Source: Nitrospirota bacterium (GTDB taxonomy: Bacteria > Nitrospirota > Nitrospiria > JACQBW01). Taken from it: a stretch of DNA of 37,994 nucleotides. Positions 15,504 through 25,400 of the stretch are shown here, piece by piece. The notes under the pieces were generated by a model that saw nothing but the letters and a program-made list of their open reading frames with translations, was not told the DNA's origin and did no database searches. The number at the start of each line of letters is the position of its first letter. Positions within the stretch are counted from its first letter, which is position 1. Position numbers and translations under genes: made by a program. The DNA lies in NCBI GenBank assembly GCA_016194305.1, contig JACQBW010000021.1, positions 1 through 37,994 on the forward strand. Reading direction: 5' to 3'.

Positions 15504-16436
15504 TTATTTTTTTAGTAGCGTTTTAAAATGATTGACGGTTCTTTCGAGCCCGGTTTTGATTGCAATTCTAGGTTCCCAGTCGAGCGATTTGTGGATCTTG
15601 GAATAATCAAGACAACTTCTCATCTGTTCCCCTCTTTTCTCGGGTCCATGGATCTCTTTAAGGGAACACTCGGTCAGTCCCTGCAACAGCTTGTAAAGCT
15701 GATTCACCGAAGTCTCTATACCGGTACCGACATTAAATGTATCGGTTTGAACTGGTTTGGCATGCATCGCCATCATATTGGCTTCGACGACATCGTCGAC
15801 ATACACGTAATCCCGGGTCTGCATTCCGTTGCCATTTAAAATCGCCTGTTCGTTTCGAAGCATTTTCTGCGTAAAAATGGCCACAACGCCCGCTTCGCCA
15901 TAAGGATCTTGTCTCGGACCATAAACATTGGCATATCGAAGTGACGTATAGTCGAGTCCGCAATTTTGTTTATAGTAAAACAGGTATTTTTCTCCCGAAA
16001 GCTTGCTTATACCGTAAGGACTGACTGGAGCTGTGGACTGGTTCTCGACGGCAGGTATCTGGTTCTGCTCTCCATAAACCGCTCCCCCGGACGAGGCAAA
16101 TACGACATGCCGTGTCCCATATTTGACTGCGAATTGCATGAGATGAATCAATCCCAGGATATTGACCTGGGCGTCAAATAAGGGGTCTTCCACTGATCGC
16201 CGGACATCCATCTGTGCCGCATGATGATTAATCACCTCCGGCCTCTCATTTTTGATAATTCTCTCCAGCTTTGAATGAAGTATATCGCACTTGTAAAATT
16301 TTGCAGACTGATGAATATTTCTCACTTTTCCCGTAGATAAATTATCGACCACCACGACTTCATGGCCTTCCAGAATCAGACGATCAACGATATGGGACCC
16401 GATAAATCCGGCGCCGCCCGTCACAAGCACTTTCAA
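15504..16436 (-). CDS. NAD-dependent nucleotide-sugar epimerase/dehydratase (GalE-like)
   Basis: This 310-residue extended short-chain dehydrogenase has the Rossmann motif G-G-A-G-F-I-G-S-H at the N-terminus, a D-N-L-S-T-G block and the active site Y-G-I-S-K (Tyr/Lys). The S-S-G-G-A-V-Y-G segment supplies the catalytic Ser. The R-Y-A-N-V-Y-G-P-R-Q-D-P block is typical of UDP-glucose 4-epimerase-like enzymes. The start is a TTG at 16436, eight bases after the tlyA stop. It probably makes a sugar nucleotide for surface polysaccharide; exact substrate is not readable from sequence. Confidence 0.87.
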   Translation of the reverse strand: MKVLVTGGAGFIGSHIVDRLILEGHEVVVVDNLSTGKVRNIHQSAKFYKCDILHSKLERIIKNERPEVINHHAAQMDVRRSVEDPLFDAQVNILGLIHLMQFAVKYGTRHVVFASSGGAVYGEQNQIPAVENQSTAPVSPYGISKLSGEKYLFYYKQNCGLDYTSLRYANVYGPRQDPYGEAGVVAIFTQKMLRNEQAILNGNGMQTRDYVYVDDVVEANMMAMHAKPVQTDTFNVGTGIETSVNQLYKLLQGLTECSLKEIHGPEKRGEQMRSCLDYSKIHKSLDWEPRIAIKTGLERTVNHFKTLLKK

Positions 16437-16443
16437 TTTCTCA

Positions 16444-17175
16444 CTATCCCTTTCTAAAGTGGATCAAGAATTCTTTGTTTCCTTTTTGGCCCAGGATGGG
16501 AGATTCGACAATGCCCGCAGAAGAGAGACCCAACCGAATTCCGAAATCTTTGACTTTCTGAACCGCAAGGTCATGCAGGAGAGGATCTTTGACGATTCCG
16601 CCTTTTCCAACCAACCCTTTTCCAACTTCAAATTGAGGTTTGATTAACACGATCATTTCCCCCTGAGGCTTCAGGAATCCCAAGAGATTTTCCAGGACAA
16701 GCGTCGCAGATATAAATGATAGATCCACGGTAATGAGATCTGCTTTCTCTGGAATCTCTTCTGACTTTAGATATCGTATATTGGTTCTTTCTATTCGAAC
16801 GACATCCGGGTGATTAAACAGCTTCCAGGCAAGCTGCCCATAACCCACATCCACTGCATAGACTTTGACCGCCCCTTTTTGAATCAGGCAATCTGTAAAG
16901 CCGCCCGTTGAGGCTCCCGCATCCAACGCAACCTTGCCAGATACGGAAAGATTGAACGCGTTGAGAGCATGTTCCAGTTTTACCCCTCCCCGGCTGACAT
17001 AGGGAGATCCTTTTTCTTTGATGACGATCTCAGGTTCCGACACCAGAGCGCCGGCCTTGTCAATCATACGTCCATTGATATAAACCGAACCTGCCATGAT
17101 TAACTGCTGAGCTTTTTCCCTGCTCGCCACAAAGTTTTTTTCGACCAGATAAAGGTCGAGCCTTTTTTTTGACAT
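16444..17175 (-). CDS. tlyA: TlyA family rRNA 2'-O-methyltransferase
   Basis: About 243 residues from the ATG at 17175, where the family-typical M-S-K-K-R-L-D begins; an in-frame GTG at 17190 adds five residues. Residues about 5-60 form an S4 RNA-binding domain (R-E-K-A-Q-Q-L-I-M-A-G-S-V). An FtsJ/RrmJ-like SAM domain follows with motif I A-L-D-A-G-A-S-T-G-G-F-T-D. Mycobacterial TlyA methylates 16S and 23S rRNA cytidines. The old name haemolysin A is misleading. Its position after dxs in the xseB-ispA-dxs-tlyA order is widespread in bacteria and supports the call. Confidence 0.92.
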   Translation of the reverse strand: MSKKRLDLYLVEKNFVASREKAQQLIMAGSVYINGRMIDKAGALVSEPEIVIKEKGSPYVSRGGVKLEHALNAFNLSVSGKVALDAGASTGGFTDCLIQKGAVKVYAVDVGYGQLAWKLFNHPDVVRIERTNIRYLKSEEIPEKADLITVDLSFISATLVLENLLGFLKPQGEMIVLIKPQFEVGKGLVGKGGIVKDPLLHDLAVQKVKDFGIRLGLSSAGIVESPILGQKGNKEFLIHFRKG

Positions 17176-17200
17176 GGCGGAAGAGGTCACAATGCGTCAT

Positions 17201-19141
17201 TCAAGAACGAATGGGGTGATACTGCACGACGGTCTCGACACTCTCCTTTTCAGAAAAGGAGGCCCGACCCCTTTTTTTATCAAGGACTCTTTCAATTTGT
17301 GCCGTGATGCCCCCCGCATGGAGGCCGATGCTTTCGCGAAGGAGTTTCTGCGACCCCTGCTCGATAAATTGGTCAGGGATTCCCATCTGAATGACCTGCA
17401 CGCTCAGCTCTTCCCCCTGCAACAATTCCAGGACTCTTGATCCGAATCCTCCGGACAAGACATTTTCTTCAACCGTGACGAGGAAGGAGCACTTTTTCGC
17501 AATTTCGATAATTCTATCCCGGTCAAGCGGCTTGATAAATCTGGCATTAAATACACCTGTCGAAATCCCTTTTTTGGCAAGCTCTTCCCGGGCCAAAATT
17601 GCCTCCCGGACCATCGATCCGACCGCCAGAATAAAGACATCCGTACCTTCAGCTATAATCTCCCCTTTACCTATCGGAAGAGGCGCAATTTCTGCATCCA
17701 GCTGGACTCCCGAAACTTCTCCGCGGGGATACCGGACAGCAGAGGGACCCTCAACGGTTAATCCCGTCTTAATCATCATTCGAAGCTCATTTTCATCTTT
17801 TGGCGCCATCACAACCATGCCGGGAATTGCCGAAAGATAAGAAAGATCATAAACACCATGATGGGTGGCGCCATCTTCGCCGACCAGGCCGGCCCGGTCA
17901 AGACAAAACAACACGGGGAGGTTCTGAATGGAAATGTCATGGATAATCTGATCGTAGGCTCGCTGCAAGAATGTCGAATAGATTGCCACAACCGGTCGAA
18001 GGCCCTCAGCGGCCAATCCACCCGCAAACGTAACCGCGTGCTGTTCGGCAATCCCGACGTCGTACACTCGCGATGGAAAATCTTTCTGAAATAAGGACAA
18101 ACCGGTTCCTTCCGGCATCGCTGCAGTAATTGCAATAATTCGCGGGTCCTCCTTGGCAAGCCGGATTACTGTTTCAGCAAAAATTTTTGTATAAGAAGGA
18201 ACCATCGATTTTTTTTTCGGCTCGCCGGTCGCCACATGGAATGCCGAAGTGCCATGAAACGCCGCCTGGTCATTTTCCGCAGGGAGATATCCCTTCCCCT
18301 TCTTGGTAATGAGATGAACAAGAAAAGGACCTGAAAGTTTCTTAATGTTCTCGAGTGTCACCAGTATGTGATCCAACCGGTGGCCGTCAATCGGTCCGAT
18401 ATAGTGGAACCCAAGTTCTTCAAATATGATTCCATGTCCGATCAGACCCTTCATTCCTTCTTCAGCCATTTTTGCAACTTTGAACATCGGCTCGCCAATC
18501 TTGGGAATATTTTTCAAAAGAATCTCTGTCTCTTTTTTAATCGTTGTAAACACTTTCCCGGTCATGAGCCGGTTCAAATAGGCAGAAATTGCTCCGACGT
18601 TTTTTGAGATCGACATTTCGTTGTCATTTAATACTACGATCATATCTTTGCGCAAGGCTCCGGCATGATTTAGCCCTTCCAGCGCAATTCCGGAAGTTAA
18701 AGCTCCGTCGCCCACCACTGCGATGACCTTATGCTTCAACCCTCTCTGGTCTCTTGCCTCCACCATTCCCAACGCAGCAGAAATGGCCGTTCCCGCATGA
18801 CCCACACCGAAAGTATCATAGGGACTCTCGTCTCTTTTTGGAAATCCGCTGATTCCCTGGTACTGTCGAAGCGTTTGGAAGCTGTTATTCCTTCCCGTCA
18901 GAATTTTGTGGGGATAAGCCTGATGACCCACATCCCAGACAATGCGGTCGTTGGGTGTGTCAAAAAGGTAATGGAGTGCCAAGGTCAGTTCGACCGCTCC
19001 GAGTCCGGCGCCTAAATGACCGCCTGTCGTGGAAACCACTTCGATGATCCTTTTCCGGATCTCTTCAGCGACAAGAGGGAGCTGATCAACCGGCATCTTT
19101 CGCAAATCCAAAGGAGACGAAATCTTGTCTAAAAGTTTCAT
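17201..19141 (-). CDS. dxs: 1-deoxy-D-xylulose-5-phosphate synthase
   Basis: About 646 residues from the ATG at 19141, just past the ispA stop; an upstream in-frame start would overlap ispA and lengthen the protein beyond its family. Motifs follow the DXS order: G-G-H-L-G-A-G-L-G, the G-H-Q-A-Y-P-H-K-I-L histidine block, the thiamine-diphosphate motif G-D-G-A-L-T-S-G, and D-V-G-I-A-E-Q-H-A-V-T-F-A-G-G-L in the pyrimidine-binding domain. It condenses pyruvate and glyceraldehyde 3-phosphate to DXP, the first step of the non-mevalonate isoprenoid pathway. Confidence 0.97.
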   Translation of the reverse strand: MKLLDKISSPLDLRKMPVDQLPLVAEEIRKRIIEVVSTTGGHLGAGLGAVELTLALHYLFDTPNDRIVWDVGHQAYPHKILTGRNNSFQTLRQYQGISGFPKRDESPYDTFGVGHAGTAISAALGMVEARDQRGLKHKVIAVVGDGALTSGIALEGLNHAGALRKDMIVVLNDNEMSISKNVGAISAYLNRLMTGKVFTTIKKETEILLKNIPKIGEPMFKVAKMAEEGMKGLIGHGIIFEELGFHYIGPIDGHRLDHILVTLENIKKLSGPFLVHLITKKGKGYLPAENDQAAFHGTSAFHVATGEPKKKSMVPSYTKIFAETVIRLAKEDPRIIAITAAMPEGTGLSLFQKDFPSRVYDVGIAEQHAVTFAGGLAAEGLRPVVAIYSTFLQRAYDQIIHDISIQNLPVLFCLDRAGLVGEDGATHHGVYDLSYLSAIPGMVVMAPKDENELRMMIKTGLTVEGPSAVRYPRGEVSGVQLDAEIAPLPIGKGEIIAEGTDVFILAVGSMVREAILAREELAKKGISTGVFNARFIKPLDRDRIIEIAKKCSFLVTVEENVLSGGFGSRVLELLQGEELSVQVIQMGIPDQFIEQGSQKLLRESIGLHAGGITAQIERVLDKKRGRASFSEKESVETVVQYHPIRS

Positions 19142-19142
19142 C

Positions 19143-20033
19143 CTAGTTTTTCCTTTCAATGCAATAATTGGCAATTTCCCGAAGGGGATTTGCGCGACTG
19201 TCAAACAAATTGAGTGCTTGTAAGGCCTCGTCGATCAGACTGACCTGAAGGTTTTGGGCACCGTCGAGACCGATCAGATCGGGATAGGTCTTCTTGAGAG
19301 CTGTCCTGTCCTTACCCACGCTCTTCCCCAGAAGTTCCCGACTGCCGACCACATCCAGAATGTCGTCCTTAATTTGAAACGCCAATCCCACTTTTTGGCC
19401 ATAGATCCTTAAAGCTTCCATCTGGCGATTTTCGGCCCCGCCGATTCTTGCTCCTGTTGAAACAGAAGCTTTGATCAGGGCGCCCGTTTTACAGCGATGC
19501 AGCATTTCAATCATTTCCAGAGTCACATCAGTTCTTCCTTCGAGCGCCAGATCAAAAACTTGACCGCCGACCATTCCCCGGCTTCCGGCAGCCTCGCTCA
19601 GTTCTTCTATGACCTGAAGCGAAATCCGGGGATTTTCAACCGAATAGCGCGACGAAGAGAGAAGATAAAAAGCTTCCGTCAACAAAGCATCTCCGGTTAA
19701 AATCGCGATGGCTTCCCCAAATTTTTTATGGACCGTCAGCTGTCCTCTTCGAAAATCATCATTATCCATCGCAGGGAGGTCATCGTGAACCAGGGAATAG
19801 GTATGTATCAGTTCGATTGCACACGCGAGAGGAAGTATCCGATCGTCATCGCCTCCTACTGTTTCAAACGACGCGATCGCCAGAATCGGTCTGAGGCGTT
19901 TTCCGCCGGCAAACAACGTATAATAGATCGCTTCATGCAATTGTTCCGGGAACCTGTTTTGCGGGGGAAGAAGTTCTCTCAGGGATCGGTCAATTTTATT
20001 CCGGCAGGACTCAAGATACTGATTAAAATTCAC
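19143..20033 (-). CDS. ispA: Farnesyl/geranyl diphosphate synthase (polyprenyl synthetase)
   Basis: This 296-residue protein carries G-G-K-R-L-R-P, the first aspartate-rich motif D-D-L-P-A-M-D-N-D and the second motif D-D-I-L-D of short-chain trans-prenyltransferases. It elongates dimethylallyl diphosphate with isopentenyl diphosphate to C15 (or C20). The GTG start overlaps the xseB stop by 4 nt, so translation is coupled, and dxs follows directly. Chain length cannot be fixed from reading alone. Confidence 0.94.
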   Translation of the reverse strand: MNFNQYLESCRNKIDRSLRELLPPQNRFPEQLHEAIYYTLFAGGKRLRPILAIASFETVGGDDDRILPLACAIELIHTYSLVHDDLPAMDNDDFRRGQLTVHKKFGEAIAILTGDALLTEAFYLLSSSRYSVENPRISLQVIEELSEAAGSRGMVGGQVFDLALEGRTDVTLEMIEMLHRCKTGALIKASVSTGARIGGAENRQMEALRIYGQKVGLAFQIKDDILDVVGSRELLGKSVGKDRTALKKTYPDLIGLDGAQNLQVSLIDEALQALNLFDSRANPLREIANYCIERKN

Positions 20034-20266
20034 TCTTGGGCATCCGCGATTTGAAATGGCGCTGTTTGTTTTTCGCCATCTTTATTTTGAATCAGGATTT
20101 CCACTTTTCGATCCGCCTCTTCAAGATGTTTCATACAGATCTTCGAAAGGGTAACCCCTTCTTCAAACGAGGCCATGGCTTTATCCAATGGAAGGTCCCC
20201 TTTTTCAAGGCTCTTGACAATCTCTTCAAGCCTCGACATCGCCTCTTCAAACTTCAAATTACTCAT
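20030..20266 (-). CDS. xseB: Exodeoxyribonuclease VII small subunit
   Basis: This 78-residue protein has the XseB signature: F-E-E-A-M-S-R-L-E-E-I-V, L-E-K-G-D-L-P-L-D-K-A-M-A-S-F-E-E-G and C-M-K-H-L-E-E-A-D-R-K-V. It binds the XseA large subunit, which degrades single-stranded DNA. No xseA is in the window; the upstream neighbour is a SUMF1-fold gene, so xseA has been separated here. A strong promoter candidate lies directly upstream, and it leads the isoprenoid gene run. Confidence 0.95.
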   Translation of the reverse strand: MSNLKFEEAMSRLEEIVKSLEKGDLPLDKAMASFEEGVTLSKICMKHLEEADRKVEILIQNKDGEKQTAPFQIADAQE

Positions 20267-20293
20267 ACTTTTCCCATTGTATATTGCAAACTC

Positions 20294-20321
20294 ATTATAC
20301 TAAATCGCGAGCGAGAATCAA
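20294..20321 (-). promoter_or_regulatory. Sigma70-type promoter for xseB-ispA-dxs-tlyA
   Basis: On the minus strand TTGATT (20321-20316), a 16-nt spacer and a perfect TATAAT (20299-20294) lie just before xseB (ATG at 20266). The predicted start near 20287 leaves a leader of about 21 nt with a GGGAAAAG ribosome site. It lies in the 62-bp gap after the SUMF1 gene, so the housekeeping genes can be expressed separately from the cytochrome operon. No intrinsic terminator was seen in the gap, so read-through is possible. Confidence 0.65.
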
Positions 20322-20328
20322 GCAGAAG

Positions 20329-21096
20329 CTAACGGGCGCTTTTCGCGCAACGGACTCCGAAATCAGGCTGTGCCAACGTCGGAATCACGGGAAATCGATG
20401 TGTCGTTCTCGAAAATGGATTGGCCGATTCCGTCCAGGTGCCACCGCGGAGAATCTTGAATTTTTGGCCGAATGAATCTCTTTTCAACGCGTTTCCCGGA
20501 TACGGCTCATACCAACTCGAAGTCCATTCCATAACGTTTCCACCCATGTCATAGACCCCATACGGAGAGCGATCGATCGGGAAAAGTCCGGGAGCAACAA
20601 TTTTGCCTAATTTGGATTCAATGGTATTGGTGATTCCCCTGGAAAATTCGTTTCCCCAAGGCCATTTTCTGGCGTCAGTCCCGCGAGCGGCTTTTTCCCA
20701 TTCCGATTCGGTTGGAAGCCGTTTTCCCCTCCAGTTGCAATAAGCCTCCGCATCCACTGAAGAGATATCGCTAACTGCTTCATATTCTTCTACGGTCTGC
20801 CCGGAAGAGGACGACCATAAAGAAGGCTCACTATAGTGCTTCTTCTTTACAAACTCCCGGTATTCCGAGACCGTGCTTTCATATTGATCTATGTAGAACG
20901 CCTTTAGGTATAGGGTGTGTCTGGGAACCTGGTCCACCCCGACTTCTATGCCAAGCAAACCATCTTCCTGAGAAGCGCCCATCACGAAATTCCCGGCTGG
21001 AACAAGGACCATCCCCTTCGGCGGAGCCTCGCCAGAACGTACCGAATAACACCCCCCCAGCAGGAGAAGCCAGAACATCAAGATCTTGCTCCTCAT
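20329..21096 (-). CDS. SUMF1/FGE-fold lipoprotein lacking catalytic cysteines (copy A)
   Basis: About 255 residues from the ATG at 21096, where a lipoprotein signal ends L-L-L-G-G-C; an in-frame GTG at 21141 would add an odd leader overlapping the upstream gene. The SUMF1 fold is complete: V-P-A-G-N-F-V-M-G-A-S near the start, W-R-G-K-R-L-P-T-E-S-E-W-E-K-A-A-R-G, Y-D-M-G-G-N-V-M-E-W-T-S-S-W-Y, L-R-G-G-T-W and G-V-R-C-A. The C-terminal cysteine pair that formylglycine-generating enzymes use is missing (the segment after R-G-G-T-W has none). Sulfatase activation is therefore unlikely. It follows a second SUMF1 gene at the end of the cytochrome operon. Confidence 0.85.
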   Translation of the reverse strand: MRSKILMFWLLLLGGCYSVRSGEAPPKGMVLVPAGNFVMGASQEDGLLGIEVGVDQVPRHTLYLKAFYIDQYESTVSEYREFVKKKHYSEPSLWSSSSGQTVEEYEAVSDISSVDAEAYCNWRGKRLPTESEWEKAARGTDARKWPWGNEFSRGITNTIESKLGKIVAPGLFPIDRSPYGVYDMGGNVMEWTSSWYEPYPGNALKRDSFGQKFKILRGGTWTESANPFSRTTHRFPVIPTLAQPDFGVRCAKSAR

Positions 21097-21121
21097 ACCT
21101 AACGTCTCACCTCTTATACCG

Positions 21122-21937
21122 CTATCGGGCATCCCGTACACACCGGATTCCGATTGAACGGTGCCGTTTGCTCGGTTTCACGGCATAGCTTCTGTGGCTT
21201 GTCCGGCTAAAGGGGTGGGCAGGCAGACTCCAGGCTCCTCCCCTCACCACTTTCAAACTTTCACCAAACGCTTCTCTCTTCAGTGAATTGCCAGGATACG
21301 GTTTATACCAGGAAGAGGTCCACTCTGCTATATTCCCGCACATTTCCATGACACCGTAAGGAGAGGCCCCCGATGGCAGACTTCCCACAGGAAGCGTCCA
21401 GCTTAAATGGCTGTCATCCGTGTTACATTTCTTTTTGTCAAACTGATTTCCCCATGGCCATTTCCTGGCGTCGGTTCCACGAGCGGCCTTTTCCCATTCC
21501 GCTTCCGTCGGAATTCTCTTTCGTCTCCAGGTACAATAGGAAGCCGCATCTTCATAATCGACGTAGCTGACCGGGTATTTTTCCTGATCTTTGCTCGGAT
21601 GTCCTTTTTCCCACCGATAATAAAGAGGGAATCGGGGTTCGGACGGTATTCGATGTCCCGTGGCCTGAACGAAAAGATCGTATTGCTGATTTGTGACTTC
21701 ATAGCGGTCGATTTCAAACGCGGGAAGATTGACCTGATGGCGAGGAATTTCATCCACGCCGACATCAATCCCAATGACGCCATCCTGTTCATCACTCCCC
21801 ATGATAAAGGGTCCGGCAGGTATATAAACCATTTCAGAATCTTCTTTTTCTCCCCGGAGGGGATGACGGGTCAGCAGGAGAATGGCCGTTGAGAGGGTCA
21901 CAATCAATAGAAAGGCGTTTCGCTTGCGCAAGGGCAT
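21122..21937 (-). CDS. SUMF1/FGE-fold secreted protein lacking catalytic cysteines (copy B)
   Basis: This 271-residue protein has a basic N-terminus and hydrophobic segment (signal or membrane anchor), then the SUMF1 fold: I-P-A-G-P-F-I-M-G-S-D, W-R-R-K-R-I-P-T-E-A-E-W-E-K-A-A-R-G, E-M-C-G-N-I-A-E-W-T-S-S-W-Y and R-G-G-A-W. It is clearly paralogous to copy A (both have the G-T-D-A-R-K-W-P-W-G-N block and both lack the active-site cysteine pair). The start is 10 nt after the preceding stop. A binding, scaffold or cofactor-site role at the cell surface is more likely than formylglycine synthesis. Confidence 0.85.
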   Translation of the reverse strand: MPLRKRNAFLLIVTLSTAILLLTRHPLRGEKEDSEMVYIPAGPFIMGSDEQDGVIGIDVGVDEIPRHQVNLPAFEIDRYEVTNQQYDLFVQATGHRIPSEPRFPLYYRWEKGHPSKDQEKYPVSYVDYEDAASYCTWRRKRIPTEAEWEKAARGTDARKWPWGNQFDKKKCNTDDSHLSWTLPVGSLPSGASPYGVMEMCGNIAEWTSSWYKPYPGNSLKREAFGESLKVVRGGAWSLPAHPFSRTSHRSYAVKPSKRHRSIGIRCVRDAR

Positions 21938-21947
21938 CGGGTTAAAC

Positions 21948-22448
21948 TTATCGCGGGCGTGATTTCAAGATCAGAGTTTTATGCCCGGTCGTCGAAAAGG
22001 AAAACGTTCCGGACGTCACGTCCAGTTCTCTCACCTGGCCAGTTTCTGTATCCAGGATGTCGTAGATTACCGGCCCTTTTCCGGTTTCATGATGGACCTC
22101 CCGCCACTCCACGACCGTCATGACATGGGGAGGGGCTATGACCTGGATCTTCCATTCCTGCGACGGATTTGAAGAACGGATATCCCACCAGAGATTGTGT
22201 CTGGGCACGCCATCCGGAAGCAAGGACTCAAAATAGACGTCAAAAGGTCCATTTAACATCGCTTCAAGATCCAGCGGATCCGGACCATCTTGACCCTTTT
22301 TCCAGAGTCCCGCACGAAGTTCACTCTTCAAAATGGAATGATTAGCCTCTGATTTAAAAGTGAGAATTAATGTCGAGTCTTCTCCCCTGACCTTCATCGG
22401 AAATAAAAAAATAAATAGAAAAAGAAAGATCGATGTATAACTTTTCAT
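21948..22448 (-). CDS. Secreted protein of unknown function, 166 aa
   Basis: The first 22 residues form a Sec signal peptide (lysine, hydrophobic run, M-K-V-R-G-E). The mature part looks beta-rich, with a central W-W-D-I-R-S-S-N-P-S-Q-E-W-K and an H-H-E-T-G-K-G segment. There are no cysteines and no known domain was recognised. It overlaps the end of the giant FN3/IPT gene by 4 nt and is followed at 10 nt by the SUMF1 pair, so it belongs to that operon. A periplasmic or surface accessory protein for the giant protein is a guess from position. Confidence 0.78.
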   Translation of the reverse strand: MKSYTSIFLFLFIFLFPMKVRGEDSTLILTFKSEANHSILKSELRAGLWKKGQDGPDPLDLEAMLNGPFDVYFESLLPDGVPRHNLWWDIRSSNPSQEWKIQVIAPPHVMTVVEWREVHHETGKGPVIYDILDTETGQVRELDVTSGTFSFSTTGHKTLILKSRPR

Positions 22449-25400
22449 GGGCAGGATCCCGTTCCATTTAAATAAATGAGGTTATATCCTGTATCCCCCG
22501 CCAAAAACTGGAGCCAGTACCCGTTCCATAAAGAGAGTATGGCCGGAGGCTGATAGTTCGGATCGGAAGGCGGAAGGATGTCCTGATACCTCTTGGCGAT
22601 ATATTGAGTGCCGTCGAAGGAATAGATGGCACTCCCTACCCAGCCATTGGCAACGGCCGTGCCGAAAGAAACCGAAGCACCGCTTCCATGCCTGACGCAG
22701 GTATCTTTCAAGTAAATCGGATAGAAATAGGGATTTCCGATCAAGTTCCATCCTGATGCGAGAGGAATCGTCACGTCAGCGGCCGTTTCAGGTACTCCCA
22801 ATAAATTCCCCCCCGAATCGGTTCCTCTTAAAATACTGTTGTTTCCCGCTGCATAGAGGAAGTAACCTTCTCCTTCCGTAACCCGAGAAGGGACGGAATA
22901 CATATCGCTTGTCCATAGATAAAGCGTGACCGGTTTGGATACATCATTACCAAAGACCGAGGTCGGGTCATTGACACCGGAGAGGCGATAGGGAACGCTA
23001 ACCAGGTTGTACCCCGAGTGTAAAGCAGTGTGGCCCGGACAGTTCGGACAGATGGATATCGACGAACTGTTACTGGCCTTGTCAACTGCCTTGATGGCGA
23101 AATAGTATACGGTATTGGGATCCAGACCCGTCACTTCAAAAAGTTCGTGGTTTCCGTAGGCAAGCGGAAAAGGCGCATTGGCGACCTGTTTTGCATTTTG
23201 AAATTCGATTTGACGCCCCGAACTAGTCAAAGTCCCGTTTTCCACAATTAAAAGTTCAGAATACCGAATGTCATATTGAATGGCCTTTCCGATGGAACCA
23301 TCGTCACCAGTCGCCGTCCATTCCAGGACAACTGAATTCTTATTCGTTCCGTTGGGGACAACGGTCAGGTCGCCAATGGTACCCGGAGGGGTGAAATCAA
23401 ATACCGAAAGCGTTGTATCGGAAGGCACATTGGAGATTCCTGCCGTATTTTCGCGAATCACTCCAGAAATCGTATCGGTCGAAAAATTGATCCCTTTAAT
23501 CGCATAATAATAGGTAATCCCAACCGAATTAGAAAGGAGATTGGTGACAGCAAAGGACTGGATCATCCCGCCGCTGAGAGGCGCCGGAAGCGAGAGCACC
23601 TGTGACGCGTTCTTGAATTCAACCTGTTTCGTCGGATCAGAGATGGCGGTGCCGTTTTCCACAATTTGAAGCCTCGAATACCGGACATCGTATTTCGCGA
23701 CGTTCGATGGTGCCGTCCAGCGAAGGGTCATCGAATTGGCACCTTTTCCAGTAATTGAAAGGTCCGCAATCGCGGCGGGTGTCGTACTCACCGTCGTTCC
23801 TCCATTATTCACGCAGGAGGTATTCATCATTGCCGGGTAACATTGTGTCGAAGCATTAACTGACGCGGAAATCGAATCGATGGTCGAGAAATTAAGAGCA
23901 TTTCCCGTACATCGGAAAGTCACGCTGTCCATGCCCTGGGGCCCGCATACCTTCAAGGCAAAATAGGTCGTTCCGGCTGGCAGGTCGTTGAAATTGAAGA
24001 ATTCCCTGACGCCCGACAGATGAGGAGCTGAAAGACCGTTTCGGCCTGTTCCGTCGCCTGCCAAAACGGGATTAGCAAGATCAAAGTTGACGCTTGATAT
24101 CGGAGAGGAAGACCATCTCAGATCATAGGCAGCGCCGGTCATGGAATAGGTACTGCTGATCCATGGAGCGGTCCAGGTCAATTGGACACTCCAGACGTCG
24201 CGCTTAAATATCCGGTCATAGTAGGAGCTGAGCGAGCCCGGGACAACAGCCAAATCCTTTACGGCGGAAGGCGCAAAAACGGCTTGTCCACCCGATGCGG
24301 GAATCAAAGCGGGCGGATTGATCGACGAAACAGAAGATACATTCCCCGCCCGGTCCGTCGATTCGATCGTGAAATAAAGCGTTCCCGCCGGGAGTCCCGA
24401 CAGCGTGTAAGAAACCGAGTAGGTGGACGTGATGACGGGTACCGGAATCAGCTGTCCCGGAAGGAGCGTTACTTTTTGACTGGTCGGGATATTTGCAAAA
24501 TCGGTATCCGAAGTAACCGGAGTCGTTGAATACCCCAGAATATAGCTCGCCGGCTTGCCCAGATCACCGTCATCACCTGTTGGAGTCCAGGAAAGCGTGG
24601 CTGATCCCCCGGAAACCGCAATCACCCTTAAATCCGACACCGGGGAGGGAGGGATGTGGTCGGGACTAAATGCCGGCATAAAGGGCTCGCTGTAACCGGT
24701 ATAGGATTGAAATGGTCCAATTGCGCTCTTGAGAGAACCGGAAGACGAACTACTCAAAACCTCTTTGTCAACCCAGGAGCGGTTGCTCCAGATATAATGA
24801 TGGTAGTGGGTAATACCCGGATCGGTCAAATGAGTGGTCGGATTTTCAGAGATGGTACAAGCAAAGACATTGGTCGTGTCAGGATTTTGATCCGGATTGG
24901 CCGTCGGTAAATAGATTGTGATCGGCTGGCCAGCCAGCTCCAGAAAAAGGTCGTTGGATGAAGGTTCCTGGATCAATTGAATCCAGCGCGGTACCAGGTC
25001 TCTTCCGACAGGGGGGACTAATTCATCGGTGGACCATCCACTGACTGGATCCCATCTCTTGATTCGTGTCCCGTAAGGAAATGGCGTAACCGGATTTCCG
25101 AACTGATCCCTGAATCCACAGGCATTGACTGAGGTGGCGCTTCCAAATACCGTCACGAGAGCGCCGGAATCTTTCTCCCAGGCAAGGTCAAAATTTCTTC
25201 CTACGTTAAAACTCGGATCCGGAATAAAGGTAGAAGGGTCGACGTTAAAAAGGAGGTCGTCACTGACCACCAAGGGGACTCCCCACGTCGCAAGTCCATT
25301 GAGGTTCCATAACTGAACATCATAGTTCCTGCCATCGATCGAAGCCGTTCCCAATGCGATCTGGTCGGAATTCGGATCTCCCGCAAGTTTAAAGTAGACC

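Noticed and set aside
23015-23050. C-P-N-C-P-G-H in the giant protein as a heme site
   Set aside because: The residue after the second cysteine is proline, so it is not CXXCH; no other heme motif occurs in the protein.
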